64,000 nucleotides of DNA. It comes from Ampelocalamus luodianensis. Lineage: Eukaryota; Streptophyta; Magnoliopsida; Poales; Poaceae. Shown in pieces: positions 12,807-24,200 of the stretch (within the stretch, counting starts at the first letter, position 1; each line of letters opens with the position of its first letter). Made by a program: the position numbers and the translations under genes. The stretch spans positions 1,617,001 through 1,681,000 of the forward strand of contig CM070629.1 of assembly GCA_036346255.1 (NCBI GenBank), in the 5' to 3' direction. The notes under the pieces are model-generated. The model did no database searches. It worked only from the letters and a program-made list of their open reading frames with translations, and was not told where the DNA came from.

Positions 12807-13899
12807 GAGATTGATCATACTGTTACACTACAAAGAGTGTATTTTACCTTTGTGTCATTCATTTTTGTATCATCCAGATTTGAATTGAACTTGGTCTTAT
12901 TGACAACATACTAGTATCTGTTCGGAGGGTTTGGATTAGAACATATATATTTTTTACTGCTTGCCTTGTAACTACAATCTTCAGTGGCCCTATGCAATAT
13001 GTTCAAATGATAGTGTATCAGTAGAGTTGTTAATGCAGCTGGACAATGGCTTGTAGTTGTGCTTATTAAAAGTGAACATGCAAGAGTTGGTCGTCAGTCT
13101 CCAGTATTGCACTACAGCAGCATCAAATGTGTGGAGTTTCAGGTTCTCACGCACTGATAATGCAACAAAACCGTGAAAAGTATAAACTCCTGGCAGAAGT
13201 TGTTGCATGTGACGAATTGATTATTTCAATGACTAAACATGAGAGTGATATGGTAAAATATCATGCAAATTTTATGTTTGCAGAGGTTCTAGTGAGCTTT
13301 CACGTTATTGTTTTCATATTTGAGCTGTACAGGATGTGTCTTACCACGCTTTTGTTGAGGTTCAGTTTGGCAGTTAATCATGCCCCTTTTCTCTTCCATC
13401 ATCACAAAGATGTTGCAGTTTTAAGCTGCAAGCCCTTATAAATATGAGACTCCACCTTTATATTCAGAAAAGCTGTAGATGCAAATTGAAGTTAGAAGTT
13501 AACTATATGGGAAATAGCAAAATATCTTATTTGCATGGTTACTTGATGGTGATAACTGAAAACTACGAAAGCATATCAAAATTTTCTTATGAGTTACTGG
13601 AGGAAACCTATAGCAACATTCTAAACTGCAGTTGGTTCTCTAGACGGTGATTTCACAAAGCAGAGGAATCCGGATATCGAGTAAGTCCTACAGATCAACT
13701 CGGGTTTTAAATAGTTTAACACGGGTTTAAATAGTTTTAAATAGCGCATGATATACATACAGGTCAACTCGGGTGCACAGTTTAACACTTTGTGCTGCAT
13801 CTAGACACAAGTTGGAAAGAATGTTGATGAGAGAGCTTCACAAGTAATGGAAGAAACCATAATTATTTGTTTGTTGATTAATTAGTACATTTCGTTTCA
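12807..13899. other. Intergenic: GPI-gene 3' UTR, then no recognised gene
   Basis: AT-rich sequence with only short ORFs that resemble nothing I know. A small direct repeat around TCAACTCGGGT with ATAGTTTAACAC-like neighbours occurs at about 13690-13785. Nothing else stands out. Confidence 0.4.
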
Positions 13900-14353
13900 A
13901 AAACCATACTCGCTTTTGTTGTGGCCTGCGGTCGGCGAAGGACTTGTTGAGGGGAGGGAAGACGAACTCCGGGTTGGGGAGGTTCACGTTGCCGGCGCGG
14001 GAGACTCGCGAGTCGCGCCGGCCGGTCTCCGCCTGCCACAGCAGCCGCTTGAACTGCACGCTCGCACGCATTAATACGTGATTTAGTCGGCGCGTGCCTC
14101 GACGGCCGCCCTGACCGCGTCGATCACCTCGAACCCGCCGAGCGACAGGTTGGGCCCGGCCGCCTTCTCGCTCTGCGCGCCGCATCCCTTCGCAAAAATC
14201 ACAGCCAGAACGCACGCAGACTCAACAAAACCAGCGTACAATCGACTGGCATTTGCACACCGTGGCAAACTAGTTTGTACCTGGACGCAGCAGTCGTGGG
14301 AGTAGAGCCTGAGCAGCTTTGCGGCCAGGCTGGTGTCCAGTGACCTTTCTAGC
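13900..14353 (-). pseudogene. Class III peroxidase pseudogene fragment
   Basis: Read on the minus strand, the segment encodes recognisable pieces of a secreted plant peroxidase in the right order. They are LLRLYSHDCCVQ (the distal haem-His region, normally HDCFV), then after an intron-like gap EKAAGPNLSLGGFEVIDA, then in a shifted frame WQAETGRRDSRVS followed by NLPNPEF and LNKSFADRR. The stretch normally containing VSCADI is missing, a stop follows VEARAD, and the frame changes. Both the N-terminal part and the proximal-His half are absent. It is therefore a decayed fragment. Its 5' side ends exactly where a copia LTR begins. GC content is high, unlike the AT-rich surroundings, which supports a gene origin. 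Confidence 0.8.
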
Positions 14354-15170
14354 TGTTGCAAATAATGCATCAAAGAATACGGACTGAGACATAAATTTTA
14401 CGTGAAAAACTCTCGCGGAAAAAAAAAACTCTCGCGGAAAAAAAAAACACAAACGTACGAACAAAATATTACTATATTAAGGAAATATTTACGATGAAAC
14501 TCATGCTTTACCCAACAAACTACATGGTTAAATTTATAGTGGTAAATGAAAGACTTTGGGTAGGAATAGACTTATTAGTTGGAGCAAGAAATGAAACTCG
14601 TATCACACTCAAACTCAGCAATCTCCACCTTGAGATGAATCCGTAATGAATATCTTGTGTGTCGAACGTACTTACGAGTTACGACTACTAGATCAGACTT
14701 AGTGTTAGGAAGTGACTTTGTTATCATATCAGCTGGATTATCATGAGTACTTATCTTGCCGACTTTAATGTCACCTTGAGCAACGACACCTTGAATGTAA
14801 TGATATCTGATGTCAATGTGCAGCAATTGTATGTCTCGGTCTATGCGTGCAGAATGAGAGGAAAGGCACACGAAGAAAAAGCGAAAGCAATGCAGTGCTC
14901 CTCGTTTCTCCTGTGCTCTGATATCATTTGTTGCAAATAATACACCGAAAAATAGAAATAGAAGACACGAATTTTACGTGAAAAATCCTTACGGAAAAAA
15001 AATCACAAGTGTACTAAGGAAATATTACTATATTGAGATGTTTACAATAAAACTCTTGCTCTACCCTACGGACTACATGATTGAATTTACAATGATATAT
15101 TGAAGACTCCGTGTAGAAATAGACTTATGAATTGGAGTAAAAAACAAAATCTATATCACACTCAAACTCA
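14354..15170 (-). mobile_element. Internally deleted Ty1-copia retrotransposon remnant (two LTRs, RNase H tail)
   Basis: Two diverged LTR copies, 14354-14617 and 14929-15170, both start TGTTGCAAATAAT and end CACTCAAACTCA on the plus strand. The element runs on the minus strand. Between them about 310 bp remain. They carry the end of the copia integrase/RT/RNase H polyprotein (HIDIRYHYIQG followed by NPADMITKSLP), a purine tract next to the 3' LTR, and a primer-binding-like TGATATCAGAGCAC next to the 5' LTR. Gag and most of pol are gone. I could not find a matching target-site duplication (CTAGC versus ACGCT). Confidence 0.85.
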
Positions 15171-17620
15171 ACGCTCACCGTGGACTCCACAATGGGGCAG
15201 CTCTACATGTAGAAGCCCACCTGAAGCCCAGCGGCTCCATTGCTAGCAATTAAGCATAACTAGGACAAGAAGCGCAGGGGCGATCCCTCTTAGGTTCATG
15301 GATGTTCAATTGAACACCTATTAATTTTTGTAAAAAAAAAAAATCCGCAATATAGTATGCTTATTACATATATAATAAAATATACTCTTAATTGGGTCAA
15401 CCAGACCACAACTTCCTCTCAGCTCAATAAACCACATCTCTCTCAGGCGCCCTACAACCTCAAACTGACTCATGTGATAGCCGGCCCATGGTCACACACC
15501 CTTTGAGCATTGGACCATTCGACCCAACCACAAGAAGGTCATTCCCCCTCATCGCTCTTTCTAACCCTAACAATCAACAAACAACAATCGACTCTCATAT
15601 ATCTCTCTCTTTCTTGACACGGTAGCGCGACCACGATGATGCAGGTCGGAGGAGCAAGGTTGGGCACCGGGCGGGGCGTTACCATTGGGCCGCCAAACGA
15701 TGGAGCGGGACGGGGCGACTACTGAGCGGGGAGAGTGACTGGGGAGCCCTGTGGGTTTGCAACCAGCAGCGACAACCCGGCGGCTCTCGGAAAGAAGGTC
15801 GCGGTACCCAAATTCTCTACAACGCAAATGTGGGTTGAATCCGAATTACCAGATTCTCAACTCCCAAACCAGCAAAGAGCAAACCCAAAAGCCTAAATCA
15901 GCAATTTTGTTTTTGTTAGTTTGAATTGTGATCGGTAAATCTTGTCTTTTTTGTGAAATGTAGATCTCAGATCTTCAAAAAAAATAAAGAAGTTTATCGA
16001 TTTGAAAGGCACAAGGAAAATCGAGTTAAATTGTAATTTTTCTTGATTATTTTGTAATTTTACTAAATTATTTGAGATATTTTCATTAGTACGAATAATT
16101 TATACTTTGGTTTTTTTACTATTGTGCATATTTATATTTTACATTGAATAATATTTTTGTAACTTCGAACACTCATTCTAAAAATCCTGAGTGCGCCACT
16201 GAAGAAGCGTGTACAGCAACAACTTGTGAACTTGATGCTGCTGCTAGTATTATTACCATTAGCCATATACATCCTGCTCATCAGCTAGCTCGGTGATGCT
16301 TATGGTCTGATTAATGTTGATACAGGGATCAGAAGAAGGGTACTAACTACTCAGTGAAACTATGCAGTACGTAGCTTAGCTGCTGCTATATACTAATCAG
16401 TATGGAACTGAACTGTGTGTTTTATACCCTTAGTTTGTTTAGCGGATTGAGAGCCGCCTGCTTGAGCATTTCCAACTTGTTTACCAGTTTACGCATTGAG
16501 GACAGGACCTCGTTTTCTTCATACATTTCCAGCTTTCAATCGAACAAATGCAGCCAGGTTCTTTGAAATTCTGCGAGCTCGCCGGCATCCCAGAAACATA
16601 AACGAGGATCTGTGACTGTTAATTTGCTGTATGTACCTGCATTATTTACAGCACTAAACTCCTGGTTGCTTTAGCTAGAGCCGACATTGCTTCGTCGATG
16701 TGTATGGCCTCCATCTCCATGGGATTGGAGCATGGGGCACGTAAGGAATTCGGCGCATCTATATGTCCAGCTTAGGTAGCTGCCAAGGCAGGTGCCTCCA
16801 GCGCGTTGACAGGACACTTGTCTTTGCAGCCGTACCAACGTCGACTGACTCTCCCCAACATGGTAAAATCTAAAATGTAACCAGTCAGCATGCTGAGCCT
16901 GTCATCATCGAAACAACCCAAAATTTCAGGTTTTCAAAATTTTTGAAACCTTTTTTATTTGAATTCAAAACTTTCCCAATTCGGAAAATTCTTCATCTAA
17001 AATGAACGGATGAGATCGCGCCCTTAAGTAAAAAAAGGAGCAGTAAATTGATACAGTAAATACATACTGTTTCTACACTGATCTGCTGCAGGGTACTGTT
17101 TATAAGGCTCAAAGCAGTGTTTGCACTGCGCTCCAAGGCTACGGATAATCCGGATCCCCGAAAGCAGGGCAATTCCAAGGCATCATGGTTGTTCCGTCCC
17201 GCCCACGAGGATCCCACGAGTAGCAGCAGATCAACAGACAAGGAGTATATCAGCACCAATGAAAATTCTATCGCCGAATATCGGATTTATTTTAATTTTT
17301 ATTCAAATTCAAATTTCAATTAAAAAATTTAGTCTGAAATATGCAGTAACCGACAAAAACCAGCACTATCGCTATCCTCCGATAAAATTTCTTACCGGTA
17401 ATGTTTTCCCTGGTCAGCACACACACCGTGCAGGTGCAGGTGCAGGCAGGCAAACAATCTTGAGGTTAGGGAGCAGCTTTCGGCTTGGACCTTCCGCCGC
17501 GCGCAGTCCATCCCTGCATTTGCTGCTCGCCTGTTCCCTGGCAGCCTGGCCGCTGGCACTCGCCGAGGAGCATCGGCCGCCATGGTGTCCGTTGTATTTA
17601 CGACGCCTGCATAAATATAT
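15171..17620. other. Intergenic, no recognised gene
   Basis: About 2.4 kb of mostly AT-rich sequence with scattered GC-rich patches (15.6-15.8 kb and 17.1-17.3 kb). The ORFs are short and none resembles a known family. Composition suggests old transposon debris, but I could not define element ends. Confidence 0.35.
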
Positions 17621-17773
17621 ATCCTCATCAAACATGGACAGTACCCACCAATGACGAACAGCCTGACATATATCCTCATCAAACATGGACAGTACCCACC
17701 AATGACGAACAACCTGACATATATCCTCATCAAACATAAACAGTACCCACCAATGACGATTGACGAACCAACA
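17621..17773. repeat. 51 bp minisatellite, three copies
   Basis: The landmark ATCCTCATCAAACAT recurs at 17621, 17672 and 17723, exactly 51 bp apart. Each is followed by CAGTACCCACCAATGACGA. The first two copies are nearly identical and the third is diverged at its end. The array lies about 500 bp beyond the P450 stop codon and is probably noncoding, although 51 is a multiple of three and so keeps ORFs open. Confidence 0.92.
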
Positions 17774-18283
17774 TATGTCATCAAACATGATGTTTCAGCA
17801 AAACTCAAAACTTATAAGCGTAATGCTGTTGGGATTTTCACCAATTATGGCGGAAGAAACAACTTGACCATACATATATGGTATATCCACACTTCTTTGT
17901 ATGATACAACATACAGGACAGCATGATACATTGGAACATTGGACATTACATTCCACCGGGGGGGAGGAGAAAACACCAACTTGCCAAAAACAGAAAAGAG
18001 GAAGCTATAGGTTTATAGACATCAACGTACACCTCCGGTGATTTAACAGCCCACGAGTGCCTCAAAACACTAACACAAATTAGGTCTAACAAAGCTCACT
18101 GGGGCTGTCAAAAATCTGGAGGAAAAATCCTTCCACGTCGCAAAGTAGCACCTTTCCAAACTTCAGCGTGGTTGAACGACGATAGGAAAGAAAACTAGGG
18201 ATCATATCCTGGTGTAACACCAGTGAAAAAAATTGAGAGAGAAAAGGTAAAGGCGTCAAACTTTTTTTTGTCACACTCCTGCT

Positions 18284-21200
18284 TCAGATGATTCTTTTTG
18301 TGAGGATAATCTTTGGGTTTGGAAGATGGTGACGGTTGTTGCTGTCAATTCCCGAATCCACTTCTTTGGCTGGATGAGGCTGTACCTGCAAGTTTGAGTT
18401 TCACGCACCATTAGAAGATATAAACTCAACTTTTTCAAAACGAAACTACTAACACTTTGAACGGAATTGATTAAGCTCATATGAACATAAACCAAGAAGG
18501 CAATTAGTGGGTGTACATCCCACAACAAGATATATGCATAACAATTATTGCATCTAACCTCATAGTTGCGGAGCAGAGAGGCAATCAACATCGAGATCCC
18601 AAGGATGGCAAACTTCTGCCCGACACATGCTCGACTCCCAGAACCAAATGGAAGGAATGATTCAGTCTTATCACACTCGGTGAAAAGCTTTATCCCGTTT
18701 GAGCCTTTATGCGCTGCTAATATTACAGTAAAAGAAGAAAACATGAGTGAGAAAAGAATTAGGAAGAGACTCAGATCTTGCAACATAGATGGAACAGTTC
18801 CCTCAGATCTCGCAGAAGGTTTTTAAAGATCTAACAAATGTGCGAACAAGTACAGATATAGACCAACATAATGAACTTGATGCAGTCTTCAGAAGATCAA
18901 TGTGCCAGGTTACTTCACATATAAATTCCTAGTATTGATGATCATGTACTTATGCTGTAGTAATACCCTTGCTTGAAATAAATGAAATCCACTCTTTCAA
19001 TAATATGAATTGTAATACCCATCAATACAAAACTTTTGCCTAATTGCACTATAGCATAAGAAAGTGTGACCTTGGACACAAAATGGAAGTGGAAATAAAA
19101 TGAGGGAGGGAGAGACCTCCAAGATCAATGTCCTTTTGGAGGAAACGATTAGGATTGAACTGGCAAGCATCATTTCCCCACATAGAAACATCCATTTGCA
19201 CAAGATGCAAAGGAACAACCAATATTGCTCCAGCTGGTATAGTGATGTTGGATTTGAGTGTCAAATCTGCAATCAAGGAAAATGAAATCAAAAGGAGATC
19301 AATAATGTCTAACAAATGGTAATCCAAAAGACCTATGAGTCTATGACTGACACATGCTAGAAATAACACCTGATCTCTCTTGCAGTTAGACGCATAAAGG
19401 AATCTCAGGATCAAAACATAATTTCAAATTTTCAATACAACAAGATAAGGATGAAACAAAATATATCTCCATTTTAAAAAATCATAGGAGATTGTGGATG
19501 TTTTCAAAGTAACATAATGACCGGGTAAGCAATTTCGCACAATAATAAATAAGCCCCCATAATTCAAGTAAACAAGCTCTGAAGCTCAACATTGCTCAAA
19601 TATTCTTTTAGCATGTTACTCACATGTATCATTACTCTTTTTTTATTAAAAAAACATGCGTACCGTGTTGCAGAGAACATCGCTGGAGAAGAGGTCCAAC
19701 AGGCAAAAGGCGAGCAGATTCACATACAGTGGCAAGTAGGAATTGCATCCTAAGGACATCATCTACCTCCAGCTCAGATGATTCATTGCAAACTGCAACA
19801 ATCTCCGCATGCAGCTGTAGAAACAAGAAGCAAGTGTAAGTTAGAGATGTTAAGGGTATTTGTGGTATTTCTCTATTATTTTAGGGTTTAGTCTTGTGTC
19901 CCTTGCCCTCTATATATTGCCCATTGGGCTACTGCAATACAACAAACCATTTCCATTTCCCTCTCCATCTAACATGGTATCAGAGCACTAGGTTCTATTC
20001 TAGCAACTTCCACTCGTCTTCCGCTACTGCTACCCCTAGGAGGAGCAATCTCTACTCTCGAGGGCGGACACCTTTTAGTGTCCAGCACATCAAGCAGCAG
20101 TCTTCGAGCTCAATCCCGACGGATCCGCTGCTGCCCGGCCGTCTCTCGTCCAGATCCGGCATCATCAGGTTGTCTCCGAGCTCGATCCCGGCCAGCTACA
20201 CCACCGCCTGGTCTTCTCTCGCACGGATCTGGCTGGATCCATGCAGAGGGGGAGGTTCTTCAAGCTGCCCCAACGCTCGGGCTGCCGCCGCCGCTCGGGT
20301 CCAACGCCACCTCCCTCCTCTGCTCCGCACCATCCACGACAACCACGCGGCCCCGGATTTCGCCACATCTCCCTCAGGCTACCGCCGCAGCTCCCTTCAC
20401 CCTCGGGCTGCCACCGCGGCTCCCTCACCATCCTCCTCCGCGTCGCCCGGATCCAGCCGACGTCGCCTCACCCGGATCCAGCCACCATCGTCCCTGGGCA
20501 CCTTCATTGCGCCGCCCCAGGCCCCTCCGTGTCGCCTGGGCTTCGACCGCTGCCTGGTCTCCGCCACATCGTCCTCCACTGCGCAGCCCTCCTCGACCGC
20601 CTCCCTCTCCCCCAAACCTGAGACCCCCCAGGCTCTCTCTAGCCGCCGCCCCGTGGGCCGCCACGCCACCAGCCACCAAAGGAGCACAAGGAACCCAGGA
20701 AGGAAGAGCCCGAGGGAGAAGAGAGGAGGCGGCGTCTGCCGGAAGGAAGAGAGCAACGGGGGAGAGGGAGAACAGGGTGAGATCTGGTTTATAACCAGAT
20801 CTGGTTGGAGTTGCTCCGGCTTCACCGGTTCTGGTTTCGGTTTCTACTTTGGCTTCTCCGGCTCCGGCTTCTCACAGTTTCTTCTGCTGTTAAAGAGTGT
20901 TGCTGCTAGTATTTGCTGCTCCTTTGAGTCCTTTTTTCCGCTTTGAGTCCATCCAAGTCCTTAACACTATCTTTGAGTTTGTCTAAGTCGTGTAAGTCCA
21001 CAAAGTCATTGTCAGTCAGCCAATTGCTTCCTGGCTTACTCTTTTACTTTCGCATGGCAGCAGCCGCCGCTCCTCTCTCCGAGCTATTGCAGATCATAGA
21101 AGTCGTTATGATGCCGCCGCTTTTCTCTGAGCCGCCGCCCCGAGCTTCTAAGGCCGCCACGCTTCTTCTGCACTGCGCCTCCGCTGCGCTTCTTGTGCAC

Positions 21201-24200
21201 TGCGCCACCACCGTCTCGGGCTTCGATCTGCACCGCCATGCCTTTATCCATTCCTCTACGGCTTGATTTGACAGCTTTATCTATTCCTATCGGTTTCATC
21301 ATCTTCTTCATCGTGTTGCTGCAATCGACTTTGCTCCCGCTTGCCTCTACTTTCTCAGCCCCTGTACCTTGTGCTTTATGGGCTATCGCATGACCCAGGA
21401 TAAGAGATCTTTTGATACTCGACATATTTTTCAAGAGTTGCACGCTACGACAGCATTATCAAGACTCAGACTTTGGATTTTTCCTATTTTAGTGTCAACC
21501 CTTTTCAAATGCAATGCTATTACATATGCCTTGCATTTGAGGGGGGAGAGAGGTGTTAAGGGTATTTGTGGTATTTCCCTAGTTCTAGGGTTTAGTCTTG
21601 TGTCCCTTGTACTCTATATATTGCCCATTGGGCTATTGCAATACAACCAACCATTCACATGTTCACTCTCCCTCTCCATCTAACAAGAGAAACAGTATAA
21701 ACACAATCAAACCACTACAAAAAAAGGTTTCCATGTCAATGAACATCAAATGATCAATGGAGTAGAAGTCAAAGTACTGGAGGGTGTGCAACATATGTCA
21801 TTGTGAGAATTGTGTAGAACAAATCTATTCATTTGAACAAGAAAGCAGTAGCAAGCATGCATCAATTTCAACATCAGCGAAGGACAATTTGCAACAGAGA
21901 GAAGTAAAAGAAATAATGTGTACCTGGTCTTGCAACTTTGGGTACAAGACAAGCCTCGTTAAAATGCTGCCAATCAGATTGGCAGATGTGGAAATTCCAT
22001 GCAACATCAAACCCATGATGTTCCCACATATTTCCTCTTCTGAACTGAGAGGCCCTTCAACTGCCCCATGGAGACAACGACCTGATATCATGCCATCTAG
22101 CAGAGAAACACCTCTATCTGGATCTTTTATCATTTCATTTTTCTGACAGGATCTCAGATCAATATGGCTAAGTACACCATTTTGGTCTCTGGATTTTCTG
22201 ATAATGCCTTGCGTTAAGATCTTCAGCTGAGCACATAGGGTCCGGTACCTCCTATAACCAGGTTTCCAAAATGGGGGAACTGCATAAGAAGCCCAGAAGC
22301 AACCATCCTTTGCAACCATCATCAGAAGCTCCTCATACGCAGCAGCATCAGACCAATCAAAGAAGACATCACCAAAAAGAGCTGAGCCAATGATGTTAAA
22401 TGCCATGTGTTGGGAAAAAGATCTGCAGTCCAGAAAATCCTTGGCCATAATAGTGTCAATTCTATCAAGGACAACTTCAATGATCTTGAAAGAACTTCCA
22501 CCGGCGCCAATGTTAAGTTTTTCATTCAAGAATACTTTCAGTGACTCCCTCCTACTTTTGACCTGAAAAACCAGGACAAAAGCATTAAAAGTAGTAAAAG
22601 AAATCAAAGCAACAATTGTATGTACCATATGTCAATTATAACTAGCATAAAAAAACACATATGTCAAGACAAACAAGAAACAATAAGAAGTAATACTACA
22701 GACTCCACATGGTTTTTTATCGTGTTGAAACACACCTTCTCGAATGAGGAAATGAATAGACCGAGTCTTCCACAAGCTAAATTATATGTCCTCCCAGTTA
22801 ACGGTAACTTATCTTCAGCCTTTGTTAGCATCTCTTTAATTAGGCTAGCATCTTTAACTGAGACAAGTAGTTGAGAGGGTCCTAGCCACAGTCGAACAAT
22901 TGGGCCATAACTGCCATGTAACTTCGACAGATAACCTGCAAAATAAAGCAGTTCAAAGATATGATCATTGATTAGAAATCAAGCTACACACAGCCTTACT
23001 CACAAAATTGTTAAAGAAAATCTCTTTGTTGCACTAACAAGGTTCAAACTTCAAACAATGTCTTTCAGCTTTACAGTAATGAAGCATAAAGTGGAAATTT
23101 ACAGTAGTAAATCTGCTGAAAATCTCCATTAGATCAATTTCCAGAATTGTATTACATAATGCTTTACAACCAGCTATTTATCTATACAAAGTACCCATGT
23201 GCTTGAACCTTGAATAATCTGAGCCCTACAGAGTTGAGATGGGCCAGCCTATGCCCATGCTCATTTGACCAACCAGGAAAAGACAACACAATACCATAAA
23301 TACAGGATCGCATGGGACCAAAAAATATTCGTTGACAAAATAATGTGACTAGTTATAGGTACCTATCTATTTCTAGTATTTCCAACCAGTGTTGTAAAAA
23401 ACGGTCGGAACGGCCGATTAATCGTCCGTTTAATCGGAGTCGCAGGTAAAACGTCATGTATACATGAATCGGAGCACAGTTAACGTTTATGAACGCCAAA
23501 TCAGCCGTATTATCCGATTAGTCGGCCGTTTCCGTATAATCGTCCCGTATAATCCGCATAAACGGACGATTAATCGGCTGTTCCAACCATTTTTTACAAC
23601 AAGAAATCAGCAAAACGTACAAAAGGGTTGTCGCACAGAGCATCGTCCAGTCGTTGTTCCAAATCTACACTACTAGCAATTGATGAAAATGAGAGTGCAA
23701 GGAGTTGGTTGCCTCTGAAGAGGATTTCCTTGCTTCTGATGAGCCTGAGACCGAAGTGTCTTGTGGTGATATTGTGCTTGACAATGATTCAAAGTAACTG
23801 ATTCTCTCGTGGTTGTGGGTCATTTTGTGTATTTAAATTTAAAACTTAATTCTTTTGGTCGTCATCTTGCCAGTGTGTTATGTTAGTCTAGTCTATGTGA
23901 CAATGCATGTTTTTAATCTATTATCTAAACTCGTTGCAAGTCGTACTTTGGTGTAGAACTATAATAGTCCGCCGATCAATTTTGTTATCTTTTGAATTAG
24001 TAATAAAGTTATCATGTATAATTAAAGGGTGATACAAGTTTATTTGATAGTATTGACAATATAATGTGTTCAAATATCACTGAAACTAGCATTATCATCA
24101 AATACATGAGAACGTCAAATTGTCCGCATAATTCCAATTAATCATCCGTATTCCGATTAATCGCTTGGCAGTACTCTATCCGTCCGACAACCGTATTCCG

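Noticed and set aside
13127..13650. Two short plus-strand open frames after the GPI-protein gene
   Set aside because: AT-rich, no domain, no splice-consistent extension; expected by chance.
14349..15175. Target-site duplication for the copia remnant
   Set aside because: The 5 bp flanks (CTAGC and ACGCT) do not match, so no duplication is claimed.
19894..20946. Open frames of 350 and 238 codons near the P450
   Set aside because: Lie inside the non-autonomous LTR element, start within its LTR or leader, and translate to Pro/Ser/Arg-rich sequence without gag or pol motifs.
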